Assembly (NCBI RefSeq): GCF_000754815.1
Contig: NZ_KN150747.1
Location: forward strand, 3,499,549-3,563,548
DNA length: 64,000 nucleotides
Direction: 5' to 3'
Origin: Yersinia ruckeri ATCC 29473
GTDB lineage: Bacteria > Pseudomonadota > Gammaproteobacteria > Enterobacterales > Enterobacteriaceae
A program made the translations under genes and the position numbers. The notes beneath the pieces were generated by a model. That model was not told where the DNA came from. It ran no database searches and worked only from the letters and a program-made list of their open reading frames with translations. This document shows positions 18,707-30,785 of this stretch, piece after piece. Positions within the stretch are counted from its first letter, which is position 1. Each line of letters begins with the position of its first letter.

Positions 18707-19869
18707 TGTCCTGCCAACTCCAATACGGCCTGTGCCGCTTGCTGATCCGCACCACAGCGGATGCTCTGATGTAAAATCTGGAAGCGTTCTTTTAAGGCCT
18801 CAACTGCTGCACCACCCTGCAACAATGGCAATAATGCGTCAGCCAATTTTTGCGGTTGGCATTCTTGCTGCAATAATTCAGTGACCAGTTCTTCTCCCGC
18901 CAGCAGATTAGGCAAAGAAACATAAGGTGTTTTTACCAGACGCTCGGCCAACCAGAAGGTGAAGGGCTTCATGCGGTAACCCACGACCATCGGCGAGCGA
19001 GCCAACATGCACTCCAACGCCGCAGTACCCGATGCCAGCAACGTCGCATCGCTAGCGACCATTGCAGCACGGGCTTGCCCATTGAGTAAATGCACGGGTA
19101 AATCCGGTGCAACTTCCATTTTGATGCGTTCGAACTGCTCCCGCCGTTGGCTATTGACCAACGGCACCAACACTTCTAAATCAGGGAATTTTTGTCGCAA
19201 AATCTCGGCAGTACGCAAGAAATCAGCGCTCAACATTTCGACTTCAGAATGGCGACTTCCCGGCAACAGAGCCAGGCAATGAGCATCAAGTGGAATACCC
19301 AATTCAGCACGAGCAGCGGCGCGATCGGCAACCAATGGCATTGCATCGGCCATGGTATGGCCAATAAAACGGCAGGGTACATTGAAACGATCGTAAAACG
19401 CTTTTTCGAAAGGCAGAAAAGCCAATACCATATCGGTAGCTTTGCCGATTTTGAAAACACGCTTTTGACGCCAGGCCCAAACAGAGGGGCTGACGTAATG
19501 AATAGTGCGAATTCCGTTCTGTTTTAAGCGCCCCTCAAGCGTGAGGTTAAAGTCTGGGGCATCGATGCCCACAAACACATCAGGAGACAGCTCGCTAAAG
19601 CGGCGCGTGAGGTCTTTACGAATTTTGAGTAAACGTGGCAGCCGCTCAAGAACCTCGACAATGCCCATCACTGCCAACTCTTCCATTTCATACCAGGCTT
19701 CGCAACCTTCGGCTTGCATCAATGGTCCAGCCACACCGACAAAGCGAGCGTTAGGTACCTGTTCTTTAAGTGCCCGAATTAACCCGGCACCTAAAATATC
19801 GCCGGAGGTTTCTCCGGCAACTAATCCGATAGTCAATGGACGATCTGCGATCATTACACGTTTTTGCAT
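18703..19869 (-). CDS. lpxB: Lipid-A-disaccharide synthase
   Basis: Peripheral membrane GT19 glycosyltransferase that joins UDP-2,3-diacylglucosamine and lipid X into the beta-1,6 disaccharide of lipid A. The 388 aa contain [16 protein letters not shown] at the N-terminus, [14 protein letters not shown], and the nucleotide-binding SGTAALE segment near 280. ATG 19869 lies 3 bp after the lpxA stop. A second ATG at 19854 (383 aa) matches the E. coli length better, and neither has a clear Shine-Dalgarno. Confidence 0.96.
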   Translation of the reverse strand: MQKRVMIADRPLTIGLVAGETSGDILGAGLIRALKEQVPNARFVGVAGPLMQAEGCEAWYEMEELAVMGIVEVLERLPRLLKIRKDLTRRFSELSPDVFVGIDAPDFNLTLEGRLKQNGIRTIHYVSPSVWAWRQKRVFKIGKATDMVLAFLPFEKAFYDRFNVPCRFIGHTMADAMPLVADRAAARAELGIPLDAHCLALLPGSRHSEVEMLSADFLRTAEILRQKFPDLEVLVPLVNSQRREQFERIKMEVAPDLPVHLLNGQARAAMVASDATLLASGTAALECMLARSPMVVGYRMKPFTFWLAERLVKTPYVSLPNLLAGEELVTELLQQECQPQKLADALLPLLQGGAAVEALKERFQILHQSIRCGADQQAAQAVLELAGQ

Positions 19870-19872
19870 AAA

Positions 19873-20661
19873 TTAACGGATAATGCCGCGGGTTGAACGA
19901 GCGAAGAAATCGCTGAATGGCTTAACCGCCGGATGCTGCTCGGCTATTTCGGCAATTTCAGGCTTCACTTCATCCAAGGTTCGACCACTGCGATACAACA
20001 GCTTGTAGGCATTGCGGATCGCATGCAGAGATTCTTTATCAAAACCACGGCGTTTTAACCCTTCGATATTAATACCGAACGGTGTCGCATGGTTTCCTTG
20101 CGCGATGACAAAAGGAGGTACGTCCTGCGCAACCCCGGAACAACCGCCAACCATCACATGCGCACCGATCACGCAAAATTGATGAATTGCTGTCATTCCG
20201 CCAATAATGGCATAATCATCCACTTCAACGTGGCCGCCCAAGGTCGCATTGTTGGCAAAGATACAGCGGTCGCCAATAATACAATCATGAGCAATATGAG
20301 CATTAATCATCAGTAGATTATCGCTACCCACTTTTGTCAGCCCAGTACCTTGAACAGTACCACGGTGGATAGTCACACTCTCACGGATACGGTTACGATC
20401 GCCAATTTCCACCCGTGTAGGCTCGCCCGCATACTTCAGATCCTGGTTCGCTTCACCAATGGAGGCAAACTGGTATATCTCATTATCGCGGCCAATTTTA
20501 GTGACACCATTGACGACTATATGGGATTTCAGTACCGTGCCCTCGCCGATCTCCACTTGGGAACCAACGTAGCAAAATGGACCAATATGTACATTGGCAC
20601 CAATAACAGCACCTTCTTCAATAATGGCACTTGGATGGATAAAGGCGGTTTTGTCAATCAC
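19873..20661 (-). CDS. lpxA: UDP-N-acetylglucosamine acyltransferase
   Basis: First enzyme of lipid A synthesis; it transfers 3-hydroxymyristate from ACP to the 3-OH of UDP-GlcNAc. The 262 aa are identical in length to E. coli. The left-handed beta-helix of hexapeptide repeats is clear, and the catalytic His lies in [12 protein letters not shown] (about H125). It is tightly packed between fabZ (3 bp) and lpxB (3 bp). Confidence 0.98.
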   Translation of the reverse strand: MIDKTAFIHPSAIIEEGAVIGANVHIGPFCYVGSQVEIGEGTVLKSHIVVNGVTKIGRDNEIYQFASIGEANQDLKYAGEPTRVEIGDRNRIRESVTIHRGTVQGTGLTKVGSDNLLMINAHIAHDCIIGDRCIFANNATLGGHVEVDDYAIIGGMTAIHQFCVIGAHVMVGGCSGVAQDVPPFVIAQGNHATPFGINIEGLKRRGFDKESLHAIRNAYKLLYRSGRTLDEVKPEIAEIAEQHPAVKPFSDFFARSTRGIIR

Positions 20662-20664
20662 GTA

Positions 20665-21150
20665 TCAAGACTCCTTGGATGCGGATACGGCTGGTGTTGC
20701 TGGTTTGCTTCGAGCACACATCATCGTTGCCGTACAAACAATTTCACCATCAACTTTAGCAACACCAGTAAAGCGTGTTAAGCCACGACGTTCTTTGACG
20801 AATTCAACTTCCATAATCATCTGATCGCCAGGAACGACCGGACGTTTAAAACGAGCGTCATCAATACCGGCAAAGTAGTAAAGTTCGCCTGGTTCAAGTT
20901 TACCCCGGCTTTTAAATGCCAGAATACCCGTAGCCTGCGCCATGGCTTCCAGAATCAATACGCCTGGGAAGATTGGCTTGCCCGGGAAATGACCTTGGAA
21001 GAAAGGCTCGTTGAAAGAGACGTTCTTCACTGCACGCAGAAATTTCCCTTCCTCAAAATCGAGGACGCGATCTACCAGCAAAAAAGGAAAACGGTGCGGG
21101 AGTAGATCCAAAATCTCTTCAATATGCAGAGTATGAGTGTCAGTAGTCAA
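20665..21150 (-). CDS. fabZ: 3-hydroxyacyl-[ACP] dehydratase FabZ
   Basis: Hot-dog-fold dehydratase of fatty acid elongation. It competes with LpxA for 3-hydroxymyristoyl-ACP, which explains their adjacency. The active-site His and Glu lie in [20 protein letters not shown] (about H54 and E68). The 161 aa are about ten longer than E. coli because of a C-terminal Ala/Ser/Pro-rich tail ([14 protein letters not shown]). It lies 160 bp downstream of lpxD. Confidence 0.97.
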   Translation of the reverse strand: MTTDTHTLHIEEILDLLPHRFPFLLVDRVLDFEEGKFLRAVKNVSFNEPFFQGHFPGKPIFPGVLILEAMAQATGILAFKSRGKLEPGELYYFAGIDDARFKRPVVPGDQMIMEVEFVKERRGLTRFTGVAKVDGEIVCTATMMCARSKPATPAVSASKES

Positions 21151-21310
21151 AATACTCTTCCTGTCTAAAAAATTAATGCTATCAACGACACGGCCTGCTT
21201 TGACCCCAAAAGGAGATCATCATGCAGGCCGCAAATTAGGAACTCTGTACGCTTTGGGCGGTAGCGCCAATAGGTTTTGTTTATTGACTCAGAGCATCGT
21301 GCAGTGGCAA

Positions 21311-22333
21311 CTATTCTTTATCGAATTTGCGCTCAACAGCTTTCAAACGCTTATTAATTTCATCGATATTCATCACCAATGCTGCGGTTTTGCGCCACAC
21401 TTTATTCGGCTGTAACGGAATTCCGGAAGAGTATACCCCAGGTTCAGTGATTGGACGCATCACCATTCCCATCCCGGTTACCACAACCTTATCAGTTATC
21501 TCCATGTGACCATTGATCACACTGGCACCGCCAATCTGGCAGTAACGCCCAATTTTAAGGCTACCAGCCATGACCACACCGCCCGCAACTGCGGTATTGT
21601 CGCCAATAGTAACGTTATGCGCAATCTGACATTGGTTATCGATGATGACACCATTGCCAATAACCGTGTTATCCAACGCACCACGGTCAATGGTGGTACA
21701 GGCACCAATCTCCACACGGTCACCAATTATAACGGTACCAAGCTGCGGGATTTTGATCCAATTACCTCGATCATTCGCATAACCAAAGCCATCTGCACCA
21801 ATGACCGTACCGGATTGAATCAGGCAATACTGCCCAATTTCAACTTCATGATAAACGGAGACATTGGCCCACAAACGGCTACCGGCACCTAGACGCGCAT
21901 TTTTACCAATAAAGCATCCCGCACCGATAACAACGTTATCACCGAGAACAACACCGGACTCAATAACCGCATTAGCGCCAATTGAAACCTGACTGCCCAA
22001 GGTTGCTTCAGGAGAAATCACTGCACTGGGTGCAATATCCTGAGCCGGTTGTGGCGTCGTATCCATAATCTGAGCCATGCGAGCATAAGTCAGATACGGA
22101 TTCTTAACGACCAACGCTGCTACTTTACAGTAAGGTCGGTCTTCCTCGGTCAATACCACGGCACTAGCCTGGCAAGTCGCAAGTTGTTCCCGATAGCGGC
22201 TGTTAGACAAAAATGTGATTTGCTTAGGCTGGGCAGAATGCATTGAAGCTATGCCGGTGATGACGATATCGCCATCACCGTACACTTGTGCATCCAACTG
22301 CTGGGCTAAATCAGCTAGTCGAATTGAACGCAT
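21311..22333 (-). CDS. lpxD: UDP-3-O-(3-hydroxymyristoyl)glucosamine N-acyltransferase
   Basis: Third step of lipid A synthesis: N-acylation of UDP-3-O-acyl-glucosamine. The 340 aa comprise an N-terminal uridine-binding domain, a hexapeptide beta-helix with the catalytic His in [19 protein letters not shown] (about H239), and a C-terminal helix that helps bind ACP. It begins 4 bp after the skp stop, the usual skp-lpxD arrangement. Confidence 0.98.
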   Translation of the reverse strand: MRSIRLADLAQQLDAQVYGDGDIVITGIASMHSAQPKQITFLSNSRYREQLATCQASAVVLTEEDRPYCKVAALVVKNPYLTYARMAQIMDTTPQPAQDIAPSAVISPEATLGSQVSIGANAVIESGVVLGDNVVIGAGCFIGKNARLGAGSRLWANVSVYHEVEIGQYCLIQSGTVIGADGFGYANDRGNWIKIPQLGTVIIGDRVEIGACTTIDRGALDNTVIGNGVIIDNQCQIAHNVTIGDNTAVAGGVVMAGSLKIGRYCQIGGASVINGHMEITDKVVVTGMGMVMRPITEPGVYSSGIPLQPNKVWRKTAALVMNIDEINKRLKAVERKFDKE

Positions 22334-22337
22334 GTTG

Positions 22338-22835
22338 TTATTTAACCTGTTTCAGCACTTCAGCAGTGATGTCTTTAGATGAGTCTGCGTATGCAACTGC
22401 ATTCGCATCGATAACCACATCATATCCGCCTTTGCTTGCAACAGACTTAACAGCATCCTGAATACGGCTCAGAATTTTGTTACGCTCTTCCATCTGACGA
22501 CGACGATTGTCTTGCTCAAACGCTTGAGCCTTCTGCGAGAAGGTTTCACGCTGTTTCATGACATCGCTTTCCAGTTTGGTACGATCGCTGGCTTTCATGG
22601 TAGAACCGTCACGCTGAAGCTTCTGCATTTTAGTTTGCAGATCGCGTTCCATTCCTTGCAGTTCGGTTGCTCGGCCTTTGAATTCATTCTCCAGCTGCTT
22701 AGCCACGGTTTCACGCGCAGGTAATTGTTGGAAAATGCTGGAAACATTCACAATAGCAATCTTGTCAGCGGCTTGAACGCTGGCTGAAGCAGCCAATGCT
22801 AAACCAAGACCTGCGGCACACAACCACTTTTTCAC
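22338..22835 (-). CDS. skp: Periplasmic chaperone Skp (OmpH)
   Basis: Trimeric periplasmic holdase that escorts unfolded outer-membrane proteins to the BAM complex. The 165-residue precursor has a signal peptide ending SASVQA-ADK and long helical tentacles rich in Lys/Gln/Glu (about 50-120). The start is GTG 22835 with AAGGAGT 5 bp upstream. The longer frame to 22886 has no homology. It lies directly downstream of bamA, its functional partner. Confidence 0.96.
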   Translation of the reverse strand: MKKWLCAAGLGLALAASASVQAADKIAIVNVSSIFQQLPARETVAKQLENEFKGRATELQGMERDLQTKMQKLQRDGSTMKASDRTKLESDVMKQRETFSQKAQAFEQDNRRRQMEERNKILSRIQDAVKSVASKGGYDVVIDANAVAYADSSKDITAEVLKQVK

Positions 22836-23009
22836 TATAAACTCCTTACCATTACCCGTTTGTGTCAGAGACACCCTGAAATGCACTTAACAGCTGATTG
22901 TCCACCCAGACAAACGTCACTTATTGGTCACGTCTGCCTGGGGGAGATCGGCGTCAGCGCGATCTTTACTATCTGTTTATAACGTCGTATTTATAACTTC
23001 GGCGACCTG

Positions 23010-25397
23010 TTACCAGGTTTTACCAATGTTAAACTGGAACTGTTCGGATTTATCACCCGGATAATCCTTGACTGGTTTGGCGTAAGAGAACACCAATGGC
23101 CCCAGCGGTGACATCCACTGTAGTGCCACACCCGCAGAAACGCGAATGTTGCTCGGGTCATTGTAGTCAGGAATACCGGCCGTTTGAGACATTGCGGTAT
23201 TTTCCCAATGAGTATCCCAAACCGTACCGGAATCGATAAACACCGATGTACGCACCGAGTTGGAGTATTTCTCACTGATAAACGGTGTTGGTGTAATCAA
23301 CTCAATACTCGCCACCGCCATGGCGTTACCGCCCACAGCATCGGTAGATTTGTTAATCTTAGTGCCGTTATCGGCATAATATGCAGCTTTCGGCCCGATG
23401 TTATTCGAACGGAAGCCACGTACGGTGCTGGAACCACCGGCATAGAAGTTCTCGTAGAACGGCATTTCTTTACCGCCGAGACCATCGCCATAGCCCAAAC
23501 GACCACGACCTAACAGAACCCAAGAGCGATCCTGATCCAACGGCAGATAAGCTGAAGTATCAAAGGTGACTTTGTAGAACTCGTTATCGGAGCCTGGCAC
23601 CGTAACTTTACTGTTCACTGAAGATTTCACCCCGGAAGTCGGGAAGAAGCCGCGGTCAAGGTTGTTATATGTCCAACCCAGGTTCAGCGTAAAGTCATCA
23701 GCGGTAAACTCAGCCCGATCCGTATAGTTAGGTTTTTGACCTACTGACTCGAGATAACGCCACATGGCAACCTGCGGCAACATGTCGGACAGGCTGTTAT
23801 GTACATAGCCAACGCCAACACGCAGCGAGTTGTTTTCATTGATTGGGAACCCAAGGGTGCCGTCAACGCCATAACTGCTATTGGTATAACCGGACAGGTC
23901 GGCGTTATCTGCTTTAAAGTCGTTATAGAAGATACGGCCACCCAGACTCACACCATCAACGGTGAAGTAAGGGTCGGTCATCGTGAACTCTGCGTAGGTC
24001 TGGTAATCGTTTTTGGTACCGTTGATACCTACGGTGTTACCTGTACCCAACCAGTTATCCTGTTGGACACCTACCTGGAAACTCACACCGCTTTCAGTAC
24101 CGTAACCGATACCAAAGTTCAGGCTACCGGTATTACGTTCTTTAACTTTGTAAGTCACGTCGACCTGATCGGCAGTCCCCGGAACACGCTGTGTTTCCAC
24201 ATCAACGGTTTCGAAGTATCCCAGACGGTTCAGACGATCTTTACCTTGTTCAACCTGATCGTTACCCAGCCAAGCGCCTTCCATCTGGCGCATTTCGCGA
24301 CGCAGAACGGAGTCTTTACTGGTGTCGTTACCTTCGAAGCGAACTTTGCGTACATAGAAACGGTTACCCGCATCTACGTTAACACGCAGTTTTACCGTCT
24401 TGTTCGCGTCGTTGATTTCCGGTTGAATTTGCACCCGCGGATAAGCATAGCCATAACGACCCAGCATCTTTTTGATGTCGTCTTCCATGCGAGTCACTTT
24501 ACCGCCATTGAACAATTCACCCGGTTCAATTTTAGTCAACTTTTCCGCTTCGGACTGATGACCAGCCAAGTTGCCGCTGACAATCACGCTATCCAGTTTG
24601 TACTGTTCGCCTTCGGTCAGGTTAATCGTGATGTAAATGCCTTTTTTATCCGGCGTCAAACTCACCTGAGTCGAATCAATATTGAAACGGGCATAGCCAC
24701 GATCCAGATAGAAGCTACGCAGGGTTTCAAGATCGCCCGCCAGTTTCTGTTTCTGATATTTACGATCGCCAACCACGTTCCACCAAGGCACTTCATCGCG
24801 CAGTTGGAAACGGGAAATCAGTTCGTCGGTACTGAAGGCATGATTACCTACAATGTTAATCTGCTGGATTTTGGCAGACACACCCTCGGTAAAGACCAGT
24901 TTCAGATCGACACGGTTACGCGGCAAAGGCGTCACAACGGCTTTCACCGAGGCGCTGTATTTACCGACGCTGTAATAGAAATCCTCCAGACCTTTTTCAA
25001 TGCTGGAGATCGTGGTGCGGTCTAATGCCTCGCCAACCCGAACGCCAGAGGCTTCCAGGTTCTGTTTAAGCATATCCTCTTTCACCGCTTTGTTACCGGA
25101 GAAAGTGATACTGGCGATCGTTGGGCGTTCTTTGACTTGGACAATCAGTGTGTCACCATCACGCAAGACGCGAACGTCTTCGAAGTTGCCTGTGGCAAAC
25201 AACGCACGGATAGTATTACTGATGTCATCATCACTGACGGTATCGCCTACGCGAACCGGCATGTTAAGTAACGCCGCACCGACGGCGACTCGCTGCAGGC
25301 CCTCGAAATGAATGTCTTTCACTACGAACCCGTCTGCACCGTATACGGTGGCGCTGCCAAACAGCAGCGACGCTATGAGCAACTTTTTCATCGCCAT
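23010..25397 (-). CDS. bamA: Outer membrane protein assembly factor BamA
   Basis: Essential Omp85-family insertase of the BAM complex. The 795 aa comprise a signal peptide (about 1-20), five POTRA domains (about 21-420) and a 16-strand beta-barrel with the conserved VRGF motif ([12 protein letters not shown]) in loop 6. The C-terminal residue is an aromatic Trp in FQFNIGKTW, the usual OMP signature. The gene lies between rseP and skp as in E. coli. It is slightly shorter than E. coli BamA (810 aa), mainly in the loops. Confidence 0.98.
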   Translation of the reverse strand: MAMKKLLIASLLFGSATVYGADGFVVKDIHFEGLQRVAVGAALLNMPVRVGDTVSDDDISNTIRALFATGNFEDVRVLRDGDTLIVQVKERPTIASITFSGNKAVKEDMLKQNLEASGVRVGEALDRTTISSIEKGLEDFYYSVGKYSASVKAVVTPLPRNRVDLKLVFTEGVSAKIQQINIVGNHAFSTDELISRFQLRDEVPWWNVVGDRKYQKQKLAGDLETLRSFYLDRGYARFNIDSTQVSLTPDKKGIYITINLTEGEQYKLDSVIVSGNLAGHQSEAEKLTKIEPGELFNGGKVTRMEDDIKKMLGRYGYAYPRVQIQPEINDANKTVKLRVNVDAGNRFYVRKVRFEGNDTSKDSVLRREMRQMEGAWLGNDQVEQGKDRLNRLGYFETVDVETQRVPGTADQVDVTYKVKERNTGSLNFGIGYGTESGVSFQVGVQQDNWLGTGNTVGINGTKNDYQTYAEFTMTDPYFTVDGVSLGGRIFYNDFKADNADLSGYTNSSYGVDGTLGFPINENNSLRVGVGYVHNSLSDMLPQVAMWRYLESVGQKPNYTDRAEFTADDFTLNLGWTYNNLDRGFFPTSGVKSSVNSKVTVPGSDNEFYKVTFDTSAYLPLDQDRSWVLLGRGRLGYGDGLGGKEMPFYENFYAGGSSTVRGFRSNNIGPKAAYYADNGTKINKSTDAVGGNAMAVASIELITPTPFISEKYSNSVRTSVFIDSGTVWDTHWENTAMSQTAGIPDYNDPSNIRVSAGVALQWMSPLGPLVFSYAKPVKDYPGDKSEQFQFNIGKTW

Positions 25398-25433
25398 CGT
25401 TGTTATGCGTTCTTCCTAACCTATCCCCAGCCG

Positions 25434-26789
25434 TTAAAAGCGGGAGAAATCATTGAAAAGTGCAAGTCCCATCAACAGCATCAGTAGTATTGAGCCAATG
25501 CGGTAGCTGAAATCTTGAACTCGCTCAGAAACCGGCCCCCCCTTAAGCTTTTCTATCGCCAGGAAGAGCAGATGTCCACCATCTAATACCGGTAACGGGA
25601 ACAGGTTGATAATCCCCAAGTTGACACTAATCAGTGCCAGAAACATCAGGTAATACACCAACCCAAACTCAGCTGAAACTCCGGCGCCTTGTGCAATAGA
25701 AATCGGGCCACTCAGATTATTCAGCTTAACATCACCGGTAATCAGTTTACCCAACATGTTGACCGTCAACCGCATCAGTTGCCAGGTTTTATCCCCAGCC
25801 TGATAGAGTGCCGTAAAAGGTCCATATTGGCGAATCGTTTTATACTCGTCCGGAAGTGGGATAACTTTCGGAACTACGCCTGCAAAGCCTTCGGTTCTGT
25901 CTTTACCCACTGATTTTGTATCTGGAATCAACGTTAAAGACAAGGGAGAACCACCCCTTTCAATATCAACTATTAACGGCTTACCCGGATTTTCACGCAC
26001 TCGGGTAGCAAATGCCTGCCAACCATTCAACAGCTGGCCGTCAACTTTAACGATCCTATCCCCTGCTTGTAAACCTGCCTTTTTCGCCGCCGACTCTGGT
26101 TGCACCTCTTGCAGTATCGATTCGATCTGCGGCCCACGGGGAATAATCCCCAGAGCAACCACCGGATCCTGCTTATCGGGTTCAAAACTCCATTGATGTA
26201 AATCCAGAGTTTTCTGTACGACCCGATCAGTACCAAAGGGAGCCACACCCACTTGGACTTGGGTATCGCCGAGCTTGCCGACTAATGCCAAACGCACGGC
26301 AGACCAGTCAGGCGTTTCGATACCGTCGATAGACTTAAGTTCCATTCCCGGCGAAATATTGGCTTGAGCAGCAATGGATTGCGGTGATATATCACCCACA
26401 ACCGGACGAAAACTCGGTACACCGATGATAAACACCAGCCAATAGGCGAAAATAGCAAAGAGGAAGTTGGCAATGGGACCCGCGCTGATGATCGCCGCGC
26501 GTTGCAAGATGGTTTTGTTGTTAAACGCTTGGTGGCGAAGTTCTGGGGCAACCGCATCGACACGTTCGTCCAGCATTTTAACATAGCCGCCGAGCGGAAT
26601 AAGGGCGATGACATACTCGGTGCCTTGACGGTCGGTACGGTGCCATAAGGCTTTGCCAAAACCGATAGAAAAGCGCTCAACACGAACACCACAGCGACGT
26701 GCCACCCAGAAGTGACCAAATTCGTGGACCGTAATCAAGATGCCTAGCGCGACGATAAACGCCGCCAGGTTCCAGAGTATGCTCATCAT
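25434..26789 (-). CDS. rseP: Site-2 protease RseP
   Basis: Inner-membrane zinc metalloprotease that cleaves RseA after DegS, releasing sigma-E in response to misfolded OMPs. It also removes remnant signal peptides. The 451 aa have the HEFGH zinc motif in the first TM segment (H22, E23, H26), two tandem PDZ domains (about 125-310), and the third ligand segment [12 protein letters not shown] near 395-405. Its position in front of bamA and skp groups the sensor with its envelope targets. Confidence 0.98.
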   Translation of the reverse strand: MMSILWNLAAFIVALGILITVHEFGHFWVARRCGVRVERFSIGFGKALWHRTDRQGTEYVIALIPLGGYVKMLDERVDAVAPELRHQAFNNKTILQRAAIISAGPIANFLFAIFAYWLVFIIGVPSFRPVVGDISPQSIAAQANISPGMELKSIDGIETPDWSAVRLALVGKLGDTQVQVGVAPFGTDRVVQKTLDLHQWSFEPDKQDPVVALGIIPRGPQIESILQEVQPESAAKKAGLQAGDRIVKVDGQLLNGWQAFATRVRENPGKPLIVDIERGGSPLSLTLIPDTKSVGKDRTEGFAGVVPKVIPLPDEYKTIRQYGPFTALYQAGDKTWQLMRLTVNMLGKLITGDVKLNNLSGPISIAQGAGVSAEFGLVYYLMFLALISVNLGIINLFPLPVLDGGHLLFLAIEKLKGGPVSERVQDFSYRIGSILLMLLMGLALFNDFSRF

Positions 26790-26817
26790 AATCCCTAAAC
26801 TCCCCGTCAGTGACGGA

Positions 26818-27666
26818 TTAAAACACTAACAGCATCAGGCAGGCAAATACCGGCACGGCTGCGGTCAGGCTATCGATACGATCCAGTATCCCGCCATGAC
26901 CAGGAATCAAATGACCACTGTCTTTGATTCCCGCTTCACGTTTGAACATACTCTCGGTCAAATCGCCGAGCACTGAGGCCAAGGCTGCAACCACAGAGCA
27001 CACTAACAATTTTTCTGGAATGATATCCAAAGGCGCATAACGCCCAAACAACCAGGCGATCAACGCTGAGGTCAGCAAACCACCAATCAGTCCTTCCCAG
27101 GTTTTCCCCGGAGACACCTTGGGAGCCAGCTTATGTTTGCCGAACATTTTTCCAAACATATAAGCGCCGGAATCCGCGCCCCAGACCAGCAACATAACGT
27201 AAAGTAGCCACCAAGAGCCGGTTGAATGATCCTGCTCATAGCCGTATTGGCGTAACGCAAACATGCCCCAGAAGAATGGCACGATGGTCAAAACACCGAA
27301 AACAATACGCAGTATTCGGGAGTGACGCCAAAAGCTAGCCGAGCGTGGGTAGGTCAATACCAGCAGTAGCGCCGCTATCCACCATCCAATCGAAGCCCAG
27401 AGCGGTCCGCTCACCTGCGGTAAATGCGCTGAATGCTGATAAGCAGGAATACTTAACAGCATGGATACCAGAAGGAAACCACAGAGTATGGCAAGCCAAA
27501 TACGCTGTGAACGAGCTGCGAAGCCCGCCAGTTGCCCCCATTCCCACGCAGCCAACATGCAAACAACCAATGTCACGATGGCAAAACCGACCGGAGGAAG
27601 CAAAAACAACGCCCCGATGACGATAGGGATTAAAATCAAAGCAGTAATGAGACGATACTTCAGCAA
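26818..27666 (-). CDS. cdsA: Phosphatidate cytidylyltransferase
   Basis: Polytopic inner-membrane enzyme that makes CDP-diacylglycerol, the precursor of all glycerophospholipids. The 282 aa have about eight TM segments. The family signature is near the C-terminus ([29 protein letters not shown], split here: S-x-x-GD, then KD-x4-PGHGG). It starts 9 bp after the uppS stop and leads into rseP. Confidence 0.97.
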   Translation of the reverse strand: MLKYRLITALILIPIVIGALFLLPPVGFAIVTLVVCMLAAWEWGQLAGFAARSQRIWLAILCGFLLVSMLLSIPAYQHSAHLPQVSGPLWASIGWWIAALLLVLTYPRSASFWRHSRILRIVFGVLTIVPFFWGMFALRQYGYEQDHSTGSWWLLYVMLLVWGADSGAYMFGKMFGKHKLAPKVSPGKTWEGLIGGLLTSALIAWLFGRYAPLDIIPEKLLVCSVVAALASVLGDLTESMFKREAGIKDSGHLIPGHGGILDRIDSLTAAVPVFACLMLLVF

Positions 27667-27675
27667 AAGTTCCCC

Positions 27676-28434
27676 CTAAGATGCAGCAACATCGTTAGGT
27701 GTAGTTCCACCGAAGCGGCGCTCGCGTTGTGCAAATGCATTCAGCGCACCTTCAAAGACAAGTTCATCAAAATCAGGCCAGAGTACATCAGTAAAGTAAA
27801 GTTCAGCATAGGCGATTTGCCACAACAAGAAATTACTGATGCGATGTTCACCACCGGTTCTGATCACTAGATCTACCTCAGATTGTTCATGTAGGCAGAT
27901 ATGAGAATTTAATAGCTCTTCAGTGATATCTTCAGGCTGTAATAATCCTTTTTGCACCTGTCCAGCCAATTGACGCATTCCCTGAATAATATCCCAACGA
28001 CCACCATAATTGGCAGCAATGTTAAGTTTCAGGCCGTCATTATTTGCAGTCAGCTCTTCAGAACGACGGATTCGATCCTGCAAACGCTTGCTAAAGCGGC
28101 TGATGTCACCAATAACACTTAAACGTACATTATGTTTATGCAGACTTTTTACTTCGCTGTCCAGCGCTCGAACAAAAAGCTCCATCAATGCGGTCACTTC
28201 TTGAGCAGGGCGATTCCAGTTTTCACTACTAAAAGCATAAAGCGTGAGTGCATCAAGATGATGAGTTGCAGCAAAACTGACTGCACGACGAACCGATTTC
28301 ACTCCCGCTTTATGCCCGAAGATCCTTAGTTTACCCTGACGTTTAGCCCAACGCCCATTGCCATCCATAATAATAGCGACATGACGCGGACCCGGGAGGG
28401 ACAAGTTAGCCCTATCTGTATTTGCGAACGACAT
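27676..28434 (-). CDS. uppS: Undecaprenyl diphosphate synthase
   Basis: cis-Prenyltransferase that makes the C55 lipid carrier for peptidoglycan and O-antigen. The start ATG at 28434 gives 252 aa, as in E. coli; the frame opening at 28497 adds 21 residues with no homology. Key motifs are HVAIIMDGNGRWAKRQG (catalytic Asp), FGHKAG, LTLYAFSSENWNRP and RTGGEHRISNFLLWQ (diphosphate binding). A terminator lies between dxr and this gene, so it probably has its own promoter. Confidence 0.96.
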   Translation of the reverse strand: MSFANTDRANLSLPGPRHVAIIMDGNGRWAKRQGKLRIFGHKAGVKSVRRAVSFAATHHLDALTLYAFSSENWNRPAQEVTALMELFVRALDSEVKSLHKHNVRLSVIGDISRFSKRLQDRIRRSEELTANNDGLKLNIAANYGGRWDIIQGMRQLAGQVQKGLLQPEDITEELLNSHICLHEQSEVDLVIRTGGEHRISNFLLWQIAYAELYFTDVLWPDFDELVFEGALNAFAQRERRFGGTTPNDVAAS

Positions 28435-28496
28435 AGCTCGAACTTTATTCCTCAATAAAAACGACGGCGCTTTCCAAACATTAGGCCGCAAACGCA

Positions 28497-28526
28497 CAAA
28501 AAAAGCCGTGTACTAAATCACGGCTT
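28497..28526 (-). terminator. Terminator between dxr and uppS
   Basis: On the minus strand the stem AAGCCGTG/CACGGCTT (28519-28526 and 28503-28510) has an 8-nt loop and is followed by TTTTTTTGTG. It lies about 130 bp downstream of the dxr stop. Confidence 0.8.
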
Positions 28527-28659
28527 CTTATATGACAGCCAAATTAGACGGTCTAAATACCTATTGGGCCATTAATCAAGGGGCTATCAATCCATTGACG
28601 GCGCAGACTATACCATCTCAGTCCGACACGAACAAATTCACCAATCAATAACCAGCGAC

Positions 28660-29856
28660 TCACCGTTTCAATGCACCCAGCGCACGATTGGCAGCCTGAC
28701 GCGCTAAACGATCAATATCTAAGACTTCATCTACCGTATTCGGTTCCTGCACTGACATGGATTCAACTACATTACGGTTTAATTTTGCAATATCAGTGAA
28801 ACGAATCTGCGATTGCAAAAATGCCATCACCGAAACCTCATTCGCCGCATTCAATATGGTTGTCGCCGCCTGCCCAGCATTAAACGCGTCCATTGCCAGT
28901 TGCAAGCACGGATAACGGGCATAATCTGGCTCGGCAAAAGTCAATGCTCCCATCCGACAGAAATCCAGCGCCTCAACGCCAGATTCAACCCGATTCGGGT
29001 AAGCCATCGCATGAGCAATCGGCGTACGCATATCTGGCGTACCTAATTGTGCCAATACGCTCCCATCTTGATATCTCACCATCGAATGAATGACCGACTG
29101 CGGATGCAGGATGACTTCAATCTGTTCAGCCGAGGCATTAAATAACCAGCGGGCCTCAATGTATTCCAAACCCTTATTCATCATGGTGGCGGAATCGACG
29201 GATATCTTGCGTCCCATTGACCAGTTAGGATGAGCGCAGGCCTGATCGGGCGTCATCGCTTCGAACTGATCTAGCGGCGTCTCACGGAAAGGTCCGCCAG
29301 AACCGGTCAGAATAATCCGCGACACCCCGTTTTCGATCAATGAAGAATAGCCTAATTGCTGCTGAATGCGCTCGGGCAGGCTTTGAAAAATAGCATTATG
29401 TTCACTATCAATAGGGAGTAACTGCGCGCGACTTTCTCTCACCGCATCCATAAACAGGCGCCCACAGGTAATCAGCGACTCTTTGTTGGCCAATAACACC
29501 GTTTTCCCGGCTCGAATCGCAGCCAGCGTCGGCAAAAGCCCGGCGACACCAACAATAGCGGCCATAACCTGATCCACATCGTTCAGGGCCGCAAGCTCAC
29601 AGGCCGCATTCTCGCCGGAGAACACTTCCGTTTTGCAGCCTTGTTCAGACAACCGTTGGCGAAGGGATTGTGCAGAATCTTCATCTGCCATCGCGGCATA
29701 ACGCGGAGCAAATTCGAGACATTGTTCTGTCATTAATGTGACATTACGCCCCGCAACCAATGCGGTTACAGCGAATAAATCGGGGTTAGCCCGCACGACG
29801 GCCAAAGTGCTACAGCCCACGGAACCGGTAGAACCAAGAATAGTCAGTTGCTTCAT
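28660..29856 (-). CDS. dxr: 1-deoxy-D-xylulose 5-phosphate reductoisomerase
   Basis: Second enzyme of the MEP isoprenoid pathway, converting DXP to MEP with NADPH and a divalent metal. The 398 aa from ATG 29856 equal E. coli. The NADPH-binding [11 protein letters not shown] is at 7-17, with the metal and substrate motifs DSEHNAIFQ and [10 protein letters not shown] and the flexible loop [21 protein letters not shown] (SMG-K). The frame extends 14 codons upstream without support. Its isoprenoid product feeds UppS encoded next door. Confidence 0.97.
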   Translation of the reverse strand: MKQLTILGSTGSVGCSTLAVVRANPDLFAVTALVAGRNVTLMTEQCLEFAPRYAAMADEDSAQSLRQRLSEQGCKTEVFSGENAACELAALNDVDQVMAAIVGVAGLLPTLAAIRAGKTVLLANKESLITCGRLFMDAVRESRAQLLPIDSEHNAIFQSLPERIQQQLGYSSLIENGVSRIILTGSGGPFRETPLDQFEAMTPDQACAHPNWSMGRKISVDSATMMNKGLEYIEARWLFNASAEQIEVILHPQSVIHSMVRYQDGSVLAQLGTPDMRTPIAHAMAYPNRVESGVEALDFCRMGALTFAEPDYARYPCLQLAMDAFNAGQAATTILNAANEVSVMAFLQSQIRFTDIAKLNRNVVESMSVQEPNTVDEVLDIDRLARQAANRALGALKR

Positions 29857-30041
29857 GAGGGTGCTCTGAATAACTGTTTTTACCCTTTTATCTTTCAAAT
29901 TGCTGCAGTATTGACCGCGACTCGAAATCTATTGGGTACATGATAAGAAGATGCATCAGTATGAAACATCTGCGTCCACAAGACTAAGATATTTAGCCTG
30001 GAATAACCGGCCATCTGTCATTGATAGAACCGCATAACGGT

Positions 30042-30072
30042 AAAAAAAACAAAGCGCCGCCTAAGCGACGCC
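30042..30072 (-). terminator. Terminator downstream of frr
   Basis: On the minus strand GGCGTCGC-TTAG-GCGGCGCT forms a GC-rich stem with one G-T pair, followed by TTTG and a run of eight T. It lies 20 bp after the frr stop. Confidence 0.8.
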
Positions 30073-30092
30073 CTGGAACATCTGACCAAAGC

Positions 30093-30650
30093 TTAGAAGT
30101 TCATCAACTCAGCTTCTTTCTCGGCCAATGCCGTATCAATTTTCTTGATATAGCTATCAGTCATTTTCTGAACGTCATCCTGACAACGACGGTCATCATC
30201 TTCACTGATCGCTTTATCTTTCAATAAGGCTTTAACCTTATCGTTGGTATCGCGACGCACGTTACGTACAGAGACACGACCCTGCTCAGCTTCACCACGG
30301 GCAACCTTAATCAGGTCTTTACGACGTTCTTCCGTCAGCGGAGGCAATGGCACGCGAATGACAGAACCCGCAGAAGAAGGGTTCAGACCCAAATCAGAGG
30401 ACATGATCGCTTTTTCAACTGCAGCATTCAGGCTACGGTCAAACACGGTAATAGCCAGAGTACGAGAATCTTCAACCACCACGTTAGCCAGTTGACGCAG
30501 CGGTGTTGCACTGCCGTAATAGTCAACCTGAATGCCATCAAGAATACTCGGTGAAGCACGGCCGGTGCGGATTTTACTGATATGGTTTTGGAATGCATCT
30601 ACGCACTTACCCATGCGGACTTCTGCATCTTTTTTAATTTCGTTAATCAC
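30093..30650 (-). CDS. frr: Ribosome recycling factor
   Basis: RRF splits post-termination ribosomes together with EF-G. The 185 aa equal E. coli when translated from GTG 30650, with AAGGG upstream. The longer frame to 30725 has no homology and crosses the promoter region. Conserved features are the three-helix-bundle segments [14 protein letters not shown] and [17 protein letters not shown], and [13 protein letters not shown] of the hinge and domain II. It follows pyrH in the usual rpsB-tsf-pyrH-frr order. Confidence 0.96.
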   Translation of the reverse strand: MINEIKKDAEVRMGKCVDAFQNHISKIRTGRASPSILDGIQVDYYGSATPLRQLANVVVEDSRTLAITVFDRSLNAAVEKAIMSSDLGLNPSSAGSVIRVPLPPLTEERRKDLIKVARGEAEQGRVSVRNVRRDTNDKVKALLKDKAISEDDDRRCQDDVQKMTDSYIKKIDTALAEKEAELMNF

Positions 30651-30785
30651 GTTGCAAACCCTTGTAAACTGGTTACTTGGCAGGCTATACCTTGCAGCAT
30701 AGCCGGTGAATATGTAAACCAACAATTGCTGGTTAAAGGCGACTCAGCGCACATTACGCCAAGTTCACCCTGATTAGAACGGCGC

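Noticed and set aside
23799-25025. A 408-aa open frame on the plus strand across bamA
   Set aside because: It is a shadow of the strongly conserved bamA coding strand, caused by codon bias; it has no ribosome-binding site.
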